DNA of 11,675 bases from positions 1 through 11,675 of the forward strand of contig JBGUZF010000022.1 in NCBI GenBank assembly GCA_045222795.1, given 5' to 3'. Within the stretch, counting starts at the first letter, position 1, and every line of letters starts with the position of its first letter. This DNA comes from Colimorpha sp045222795. GTDB taxonomy: Bacteria; Bacteroidota; Bacteroidia; Bacteroidales; P3. The position numbers were made by a program, and so were the translations under genes. Below the pieces are notes generated by a model, which was not told the origin of the DNA, did not search any database, and worked only from the letters and a program-made list of their open reading frames with translations. Shown here piece after piece: positions 7,997 to 11,675 of the stretch.

Positions 7997-8010
7997 TTCT
8001 AAATAAAGAA

Positions 8011-8018
8011 TATATTTG
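8011..8018 (+). promoter_or_regulatory. Predicted -7 box for era (near-leaderless)
   Basis: TATATTTG is a full match to the TAnnTTTG -7 box. At a 19-nt spacing upstream the sequence is TCTG (7988-7991), three of four matches to TTTG and overlapping the right arm of the inverted repeat. The ATG at 8026 begins only 8 nt after the box, so the transcript would have almost no leader. Confidence 0.5.
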
Positions 8019-8025
8019 TCTTTAC

Positions 8026-8973
8026 ATGAAAAGCGGATTTGTAAATATAATCGGTAACCCCAACGTGGGTAAGTCGACCCTTATGAACGCTCTCGTCGGA
8101 GAGCGTTTAAGCATTATCACCAGTAAAGCCCAAACCACCCGCAAGCGCGTGATGGGGATTGTAAACGGCCGCATAAGTGAGCGCCATCAAACTGGTTTGG
8201 ATGGCCGAGCGCCAGAGGCCGTGGGCGAAGCCAATGGGGATGATTTCCAAATTGTATACACCGACACCCCCGGTATCGTCAACCCACACAACAAGCTCCA
8301 CGAGCAGATGATGGGCTTCGTGGGCACCGCCCTGCAGGATGCCGACCTCTTCCTCCTCGTCACCGAGGTTGGCGAGACATTCAAGAACCGCCACGTGCTG
8401 GAGCGCGTAATCAACTCCGACATCCCCGTCATCCTTGTCATCAACAAGATTGACCTCTCCGACCAAGCCACCATTCAGGAGAAGATTGCCTACTGGCAGG
8501 CCGAGATACCGCGCGCCGTCATTGTCCCCTGCTCCGCCACCGAGGGCTTCAACGTCGACCACATCTTCGACCTCATCCTCGAACGGCTCCCCGAGCACCC
8601 CGCATACTTCCCAACCGACGAACTCACCGACCGCACCATGCGCTTCTTCGTCAGCGAGATAGTGCGCGAGAAGATACTGCTCTATTACCAGAAGGAGATA
8701 CCCTACAGCTGCGAGGTGGCGGTGGAGGCCTATGAGGAGAAAGACGGCATCGACAACATCTCCTGCCTCATCTTTGTCGAGCGCGAGAGCCAGAAAGCCA
8801 TCCTCATCGGCCACCAGGGCAAAGCCATCAAGAAGCTGGGCATCGAAGCCCGCAAGGACATCGAGGAGTTCACGGGCAAGAAGTGTTTCCTATCGCTCCA
8901 CATCAAAGTCCTCAAGGACTGGCGCAACAACGACCGCGCCCTGAAGAGTTTCGGCTACGTCCTGGACGACTGA
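8026..8973 (+). CDS. era: GTPase Era, ribosome assembly factor, with a 23-residue insertion
   Basis: Era binds GTP and the 3' end of 16S rRNA and acts in maturation of the small ribosomal subunit. From the ATG at 8026 the protein is 315 residues. It shows G1 GNPNVGKS (10-17), the switch-I block SKAQTTRKRVMG (33-44), G3 DTPG (80-83), G4 NKID (140-143) and G5 SA (170-171), then a C-terminal KH domain with the GHQGKAIKKLG loop that binds RNA. An earlier in-frame ATG at 7945 would add a Cys/Leu-rich prefix encoded by the upstream inverted repeat; I reject it because Era proteins start close to the G1 loop and a -7 box lies just before 8026. Oddity: residues 49-71 are inserted between the VNG that ends beta-2 and the DDFQIVYTDTPG strand, making the protein longer than the roughly 290-300 residues usual for the family. 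All catalytic motifs are intact, so the gene should be functional. A terminator follows at once. Confidence 0.95.
   Translation: MKSGFVNIIGNPNVGKSTLMNALVGERLSIITSKAQTTRKRVMGIVNGRISERHQTGLDGRAPEAVGEANGDDFQIVYTDTPGIVNPHNKLHEQMMGFVGTALQDADLFLLVTEVGETFKNRHVLERVINSDIPVILVINKIDLSDQATIQEKIAYWQAEIPRAVIVPCSATEGFNVDHIFDLILERLPEHPAYFPTDELTDRTMRFFVSEIVREKILLYYQKEIPYSCEVAVEAYEEKDGIDNISCLIFVERESQKAILIGHQGKAIKKLGIEARKDIEEFTGKKCFLSLHIKVLKDWRNNDRALKSFGYVLDD
8170..8238 (+). other. 69-bp in-frame insertion within era
   Basis: These 23 codons (RISERHQTGLDG, then RAPEAVGEANG) interrupt the normally short turn between strands beta-2 and beta-3 of the G domain. The DNA contains a direct repeat GAGCGCCA (8179-8186 and 8207-8214) and an imperfect hairpin, GCCATC (8183-8188) with GATGGC (8200-8205), extended inward by AAAC/GTTT with one bulged G. 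That suggests insertion of a small palindromic repeat element kept in frame, or a lineage-specific loop. I judge the insertion from memory of Era sequences, not from an alignment. Confidence 0.65.
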
Positions 8974-9012
8974 TAAAAAAGAAGGCTGCCAAACGGCAGC
9001 CTTCTTTCTTTT
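8974..9012. terminator. Bidirectional intrinsic terminator between era and the lipoprotein gene
   Basis: A perfect 13-bp stem, AAAGAAGGCTGCC (8978-8990) with its complement (8995-9007), encloses the 4-nt loop AAAC. It begins 4 nt after the era stop codon. A-run 8975-8980 gives a U-run of six in the minus-strand RNA; on the plus strand the stem is followed by a T-rich CTTTTATTT tract. It lies between convergent genes and so serves both. Confidence 0.92.
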
Positions 9013-9025
9013 ATTTAAGCCGATA

Positions 9026-9604
9026 TTACTTGGTGGCGGCAAGGTAGGAATGTACCTGCTCGTAGTCGTTCTGGTTGACACCGGCGGCCTTCATGGTCTC
9101 CACAACCACCTTCGGGATGATGATGACGCGGATGGATGCTTCGAACGCCTGGCACGTGAAGGTCACGTAAAGCGCGCGGGAATGGCCGAAGCAGAGCGTG
9201 CCATTACTCTTCTGAATGCAATAGAAAGCCTCGTTGCCAGAGCAGTAAGGCATCATGTACCAACCGCCGTCGAGCCATCCGTAAACAAGGACAGCGTCGG
9301 TGGACTGTATCACGTTGCTGAGACCAGTGTAGTTGACAATCTGCTCATATTGGTCGGTGATGGCAGGATAGACGATATTGAACTGGTACTCGCTGAACTG
9401 CGTCACACTGCCACCCTGCTGGTTCTGAAGGTTGCTCAGGGAATCCGACTGGTTGTTCACTCGGTTCTGCAGGTCGTTGAGCTGCTGCTGGAGAGCGTTG
9501 TACTGCTCGCTGGTCACATAGCCGCTGAGGTCGGTCTCTTTCTGGCAGGCGGTGAACATCACGGCGCCAAGGGCTACGATGGAAAGAATACGTGCTACTT
9601 TCAT
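9026..9604 (-). CDS. Probable surface lipoprotein with coiled coil, function unknown
   Basis: I start this gene at the ATG at 9604 (192 residues). It begins MKVARILSIVALGAVMF and reaches a lipobox Phe-Thr-Ala-Cys with the lipidated Cys at residue 20. The open frame upstream to 9763 translates the rplY terminator and the end of rplY, so a longer protein is unlikely. Directly after the Cys comes QKETD, close to the Gln-Lys-acidic lipoprotein export signal known to route Bacteroidota lipoproteins to the cell surface. Residues about 27-58 are Leu/Gln/Asn-rich in heptad spacing (YNALQQQLNDLQNRV and on), a likely coiled coil. The rest is a soluble domain rich in aromatic residues and Gly, with three Cys (CSGNEAFYC, then FTCQAF), ending in an alpha-helical tail. 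I do not recognise this domain. The gene is convergent with era, sharing its terminator. No clear promoter is visible upstream. Confidence 0.85.
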   Translation of the reverse strand: MKVARILSIVALGAVMFTACQKETDLSGYVTSEQYNALQQQLNDLQNRVNNQSDSLSNLQNQQGGSVTQFSEYQFNIVYPAITDQYEQIVNYTGLSNVIQSTDAVLVYGWLDGGWYMMPYCSGNEAFYCIQKSNGTLCFGHSRALYVTFTCQAFEASIRVIIIPKVVVETMKAAGVNQNDYEQVHSYLAATK

Positions 9605-9654
9605 TTTTCTTAGCCCTAGTTCCGTGTCGGGCACAACCTTTAAGTTATTAATTG

Positions 9655-9693
9655 TGTTAAAAAAGAGAGGCACCCGCAGGATGCCTCTCTTTC
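9655..9693 (-). terminator. Intrinsic terminator after rplY
   Basis: An 11-bp perfect stem AAAGAGAGGCA (9662-9672) / TGCCTCTCTTT (9682-9692) with a 9-nt loop that can close further as CC/GG lies 15 nt beyond the rplY stop. On the minus strand the stem is followed by T residues (TTTTTT run reaching 9659) and then AT-rich sequence. It ends the prs-rplY unit before the lipoprotein gene. Confidence 0.88.
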
Positions 9694-9707
9694 TAATTTT
9701 CCGTCGA

Positions 9708-10301
9708 TTACTCGGCAGCGGCTTCGCCTTCGCCCTCGCCTTCGCCGGAAGTGGCGCTGGCACGGGTGCTCATGACGTTGACCACCTCGGCGCTCTTCGG
9801 GTTCAGAATCTCATAACCCTCGCAGGCGATGTCCTGCACGCGGATGCGCTGGTTGACATCGAGGTTGGTGATGTCGAGGAGAACCTCGCTGGGCATGTTG
9901 GCGGGAACAGCCTTCACATTGAGGCGTTTCTGCTTGTAAGCAAGCTTGCCGCCCTTCATGACGCCCTTGCTGGTACCGGTGGTGTGCACGGGGATGGACA
10001 TCACGACGGGTTTGCCGTCGGTCAGCTCGTAGAAGTCAGCGTGATAGACAATCTCGGTCACAGGGTGGAACTCGATGTCTTTCAGCATGGCCATGTGGTC
10101 GGTGCCGTTGATGCTGATTTTCACGAAGCAGGGTTCGGGGTTGAACAGAATGCGCTGGAAGGCAGTCTGCTCGACGCTGAACATCATCTGCTCGCCCTTG
10201 CCGTACATGACGCAAGGAACCTTGGCGTCGCGACGCAGAGCCTTAGCATCCTTTTTCCCTACGTTCTCGCGAAGAGAACCGCTCATTGATACTACTCTCA
10301 T
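9708..10301 (-). CDS. rplY: 50S ribosomal protein L25/general stress protein Ctc
   Basis: L25 binds 5S rRNA in the large ribosomal subunit. At 197 residues this is the long Ctc type, with an N-terminal 5S-binding domain and a C-terminal beta domain. Typical features are SGSLRENVGKKDAKALRRD and VPCVMYG near the start, then FYELTDGKPVVMSIPVH, the GTSKGVMKGG loop and the LLDITNLDVNQRIRVQDI segment. The ATG at 10301 puts the SGSLRENVGKK motif at the usual distance from the N-terminus; the in-frame ATG at 10376 would add 25 unrelated residues read through the intergenic repeat, so I do not use it. The C-terminal tail is an acidic Gly-Glu repeat (GEGEGEGE) from a 6-nt tandem repeat in the DNA. It follows prs by 90 bp on the same strand and is closed by a terminator. 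Many bacteria have pth next; here it is absent. Confidence 0.95.
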   Translation of the reverse strand: MRVVSMSGSLRENVGKKDAKALRRDAKVPCVMYGKGEQMMFSVEQTAFQRILFNPEPCFVKISINGTDHMAMLKDIEFHPVTEIVYHADFYELTDGKPVVMSIPVHTTGTSKGVMKGGKLAYKQKRLNVKAVPANMPSEVLLDITNLDVNQRIRVQDIACEGYEILNPKSAEVVNVMSTRASATSGEGEGEGEAAAE

Positions 10302-10363
10302 TGTTTTTTGTTGTTTGATTGTTAAACTGTTTATTTGTTTTTGCCGACTTTCGTCAGCCATAA

Positions 10364-10394
10364 TTTCAACTTTCAATTTTCAACTTTCAATTTA
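10364..10394. repeat. Heptamer array (T/C)TTTCAA, downstream of prs
   Basis: Four consecutive units with a 7-nt period: TTTCAA (10364-10369), CTTTCAA (10370-10376), TTTTCAA (10377-10383), CTTTCAA (10384-10390), then TTTA, which contains the prs stop codon (complement of 10392-10394). The array thus abuts the 3' end of prs in the prs-rplY gap. A second array of the same unit lies at 11551-11584 in the same orientation. Confidence 0.85.
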
Positions 10395-11384
10395 CTGCAA
10401 GTCGTTCATCCTGTGGATGACACCCTTGCGATGCAAGGTGGTCTCGTACAGGTTGTCCAAGCTCTCGTAGTTCACCACGCGGCGGATAGCCTCGGCCAGC
10501 AGCCAGTCGCAGCTCAGCACGTGGATCTTCGAGCTCTCGCGCTTCAGCGGGATGGTGTCGGTGGTCACCAGCTCCTCGAGCTCCGAGGCCTCCACCTTCT
10601 CGATGGCGTTGCCGCTGAGCACGGGGTGCGTGATCATGGCGCGCACGCTCTTGGCGCCGCTCTCCTTGATGATGCCGGCGGCCTTGCAGATGGTCGTGCC
10701 CGTGTCGATGATGTCGTCAAGCAGGATGACGTGCTTGTCCTTCACGTCGCCTATGAGGCGCATCTCGCCAATCTCGTTGGGTTTGTTACGGTGCTTATAG
10801 CAGATAACGAAGCTGTTGTTCAGCGTCTTGGCATACACGCCGGCACGCTTGCTGCCACCCATGTCGGGGCTGGCGAACATCACATCCTCGATATCGAATT
10901 TCTCGCGGATATAAGGCATAAACAGCGACGAACCATAGAGGTGGTCGACGGGGATATTGAAGAAGCCCTGGATCTGGTCGGCGTGGAGGTCCATCGTGAT
11001 GACGCGGTCCACACCGGCAACCGAAATCATGTCGGCAATCAGCTTCGATGCTATCGGCACATGGGGCTTGTCCTTGCGGTCCTGACGAGCGAAGCCGTAA
11101 TAAGGTATCACGGCGATGATCTTCTGAGCCGAAGCGCGCTTGGCAGCGTCGATCATCATCAGCAGCTCGAAGAGGTTGTCCGTCGGGGGGATAGTGCTCT
11201 GGATAATGAACACGATACCGCCGCGGATAGTCTCCTCGTACGAAGGCTGAAATTCACCGTCGGCATACTGGAAAACGGTCGAGTTGCCCAGCGGGATGCC
11301 ATAGATTTCCGCCACGCGGCGTGCCAGGTTTTCGGTGGCGCGACCGGCGAAAATAAATACTTTGTCAGAACGCATGCTGTTCAT
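10392..11384 (-). CDS. prs: Ribose-phosphate pyrophosphokinase (PRPP synthetase)
   Basis: This cytosolic enzyme makes PRPP from ribose 5-phosphate and ATP, the precursor for purines, pyrimidines, NAD, histidine and tryptophan. The 330-residue product is slightly longer than the usual 310-320. Visible motifs: ADGEFQPSYEE (41-51), the ATP-binding FARQDRKD (98-105), the metal-binding and catalytic MDLHADQIQGFF with His134, the SPDMGG segment (172-177), the flexible-loop Lys197 and Arg199 in YKHRNKPN, and the PRPP-binding LLDDIIDTGTT (221-231). No key residue is missing. The first ATG (11384) is used; a second at codon 4 (11375) is a possible alternative. The N-terminal extension before FIFAGRATENLA is short. 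It has its own strong promoter about 60 nt upstream and is followed by rplY, an arrangement common in bacteria. Confidence 0.97.
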   Translation of the reverse strand: MNSMRSDKVFIFAGRATENLARRVAEIYGIPLGNSTVFQYADGEFQPSYEETIRGGIVFIIQSTIPPTDNLFELLMMIDAAKRASAQKIIAVIPYYGFARQDRKDKPHVPIASKLIADMISVAGVDRVITMDLHADQIQGFFNIPVDHLYGSSLFMPYIREKFDIEDVMFASPDMGGSKRAGVYAKTLNNSFVICYKHRNKPNEIGEMRLIGDVKDKHVILLDDIIDTGTTICKAAGIIKESGAKSVRAMITHPVLSGNAIEKVEASELEELVTTDTIPLKRESSKIHVLSCDWLLAEAIRRVVNYESLDNLYETTLHRKGVIHRMNDLQ

Positions 11385-11449
11385 TATAGTATTGATTTAA
11401 GGTACTTTATATTGTTTTAGAATCTTTTCTTACATCCTGAAAACGAGTG

Positions 11450-11480
11450 CAAAAATACGAATTTTTATTGGTCTGGCAAA
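11450..11480 (-). promoter_or_regulatory. Strong Bacteroidota-type promoter for prs
   Basis: On the minus strand TTTG (11477-11480), a spacer of exactly 19 nt and TATTTTTG (11450-11457) match the phylum consensus TTTG-N19-TAnnTTTG at every specified base. The predicted leader before the prs ATG is about 60 nt. It is the best promoter match in the window. Confidence 0.85.
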
Positions 11481-11487
11481 AAAATAT

Positions 11488-11518
11488 TTTACCATGTCGA
11501 AAAAAGTGTGTACTTTTG
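11488..11518 (+). promoter_or_regulatory. Promoter for tRNA-Leu, divergent from the prs promoter
   Basis: TACTTTTG (11511-11518) is a full TAnnTTTG -7 box; 19 nt upstream is TTTA (11488-11491), three of four matches to TTTG. Transcription would start near 11525, about 60 nt before the tRNA. The -7 boxes of this and the prs promoter both run into TGCAC, forming an inverted repeat GTGCAAAA (11447-11454) / TTTTGCAC (11514-11521). Confidence 0.65.
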
Positions 11519-11550
11519 CACCCGCTTTTGAAAGATGGAAGCACTGGAAA

Positions 11551-11584
11551 TTTTCAATTTTCAACTTTCAATTTTCAATTTCAA
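11551..11584. repeat. Heptamer array (T/C)TTTCAA, upstream of tRNA-Leu
   Basis: Five consecutive units with a 7-nt period: TTTTCAA (11551), TTTTCAA (11558), CTTTCAA (11565), TTTTCAA (11572) and a shortened TTTCAA (11579-11584). The array ends 3 nt before the tRNA and would lie in its precursor leader. It matches the array at 10364-10394 in unit, period and orientation. Confidence 0.85.
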
Positions 11585-11587
11585 AAA

Positions 11588-11670
11588 GCCCTGGTGGTGG
11601 AATGGTAGACACGGTAGACTCAAAATCTGCTGCTCGCAAGGGCGTGAGGGTTCAAGTCCCTCCCGGGGTA
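11588..11670 (+). tRNA. tRNA-Leu, anticodon CAA
   Basis: The 83-nt sequence folds as a class II tRNA. The acceptor stem is GCCCTGG with CCGGGGT (one G-U at the end, one U-G inside). The anticodon stem is GTAGA/TCTGC around the loop CTCAAAA, placing anticodon CAA at 11621-11623, which reads UUG codons. The long variable arm has a GCTC/GGGC stem closed by GCAA, as expected for Leu. The T arm is GAGGG-TTCAAGT-CCCTC. A discriminator A at 11670 fits Leu. The 3' CCA is not encoded (CAAAA follows), so it must be added after transcription. Confidence 0.96.
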
Positions 11671-11675
11671 CAAAA

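Noticed and set aside
7945..8025. Upstream in-frame extension of Era starting at 7945
   Set aside because: It translates the right part of the inverted repeat into a Cys/Leu-rich string unlike any Era N-terminus; the ATG at 8026 fits the family and follows a -7 box.
9719..9750. 6-nt tandem repeat at the rplY 3' end as a phase-variable tract
   Set aside because: It encodes an in-frame Gly-Glu tail, so changes in copy number would only alter tail length; acidic tails of this kind are tolerated in L25/Ctc.
9605..9763. Extended N-terminus of the lipoprotein gene from 9763
   Set aside because: It would read through the rplY terminator and overlap the rplY 3' end, and would bury the lipoprotein signal 53 residues in.
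10335..11420. 361-codon plus-strand open frame opposite prs, and 7092-7790 minus opposite the YD-repeat gene
   Set aside because: Mirror frames of strongly supported genes; the translations are His/Val/Asp-rich with no family resemblance.

Overview
The window looks like a chromosomal piece from a member of the Bacteroidota, most likely Bacteroidales, with fairly GC-rich coding DNA. Four things point there. Two large secreted proteins end in the type B C-terminal sorting domain of the type IX secretion system (T9SS). The intergenic regions carry TTTG-N19/20-TAnnTTTG promoters typical of the phylum's primary sigma factor. A lipoprotein has a Cys-Gln-Lys-Glu export-like signal. There are no clear Shine-Dalgarno sites ahead of the starts. 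I cannot name genus or species.

Layout: (1) 1-659, minus: N-terminal two thirds or less of a sodium:solute symporter cut by the window edge, with its own promoter. (2) 731-6952, minus: two adjacent paralogous giant secreted proteins (982 and 1078 aa) 36 bp apart, probably one transcription unit; each has beta-sandwich domains, three Cys-paired repeats of about 50 residues and the same sorting domain, and one has an extra PKD domain. (3) 7098-7880, plus, divergent from them: a small exported protein of YD/RHS-like repeats. (4) 7906-7996: a nested inverted repeat built of three 9-nt-period units per arm. (5) 8026-8973, plus: the essential GTPase Era, with an unusual 23-residue in-frame insertion, closed by a strong bidirectional terminator. 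(6) 9026-9604, minus: a probable surface lipoprotein. (7) 9708-11384, minus: prs (PRPP synthetase) followed by rplY (ribosomal protein L25/Ctc), closed by a terminator. (8) 11588-11670, plus: tRNA-Leu(CAA), divergent from prs.

The window mixes housekeeping genes (era, prs, rplY, tRNA-Leu) with envelope genes (T9SS cargo, YD-repeat protein, lipoprotein, transporter). I see no phage, insertion sequence, CRISPR array, restriction or toxin module. The least ordinary signals are the Era insertion, the 9-nt-period inverted repeat ahead of era, the heptamer (T/C)TTTCAA arrays on both sides of prs, and the duplicated T9SS cargo pair. None amounts to a demonstrated new system.
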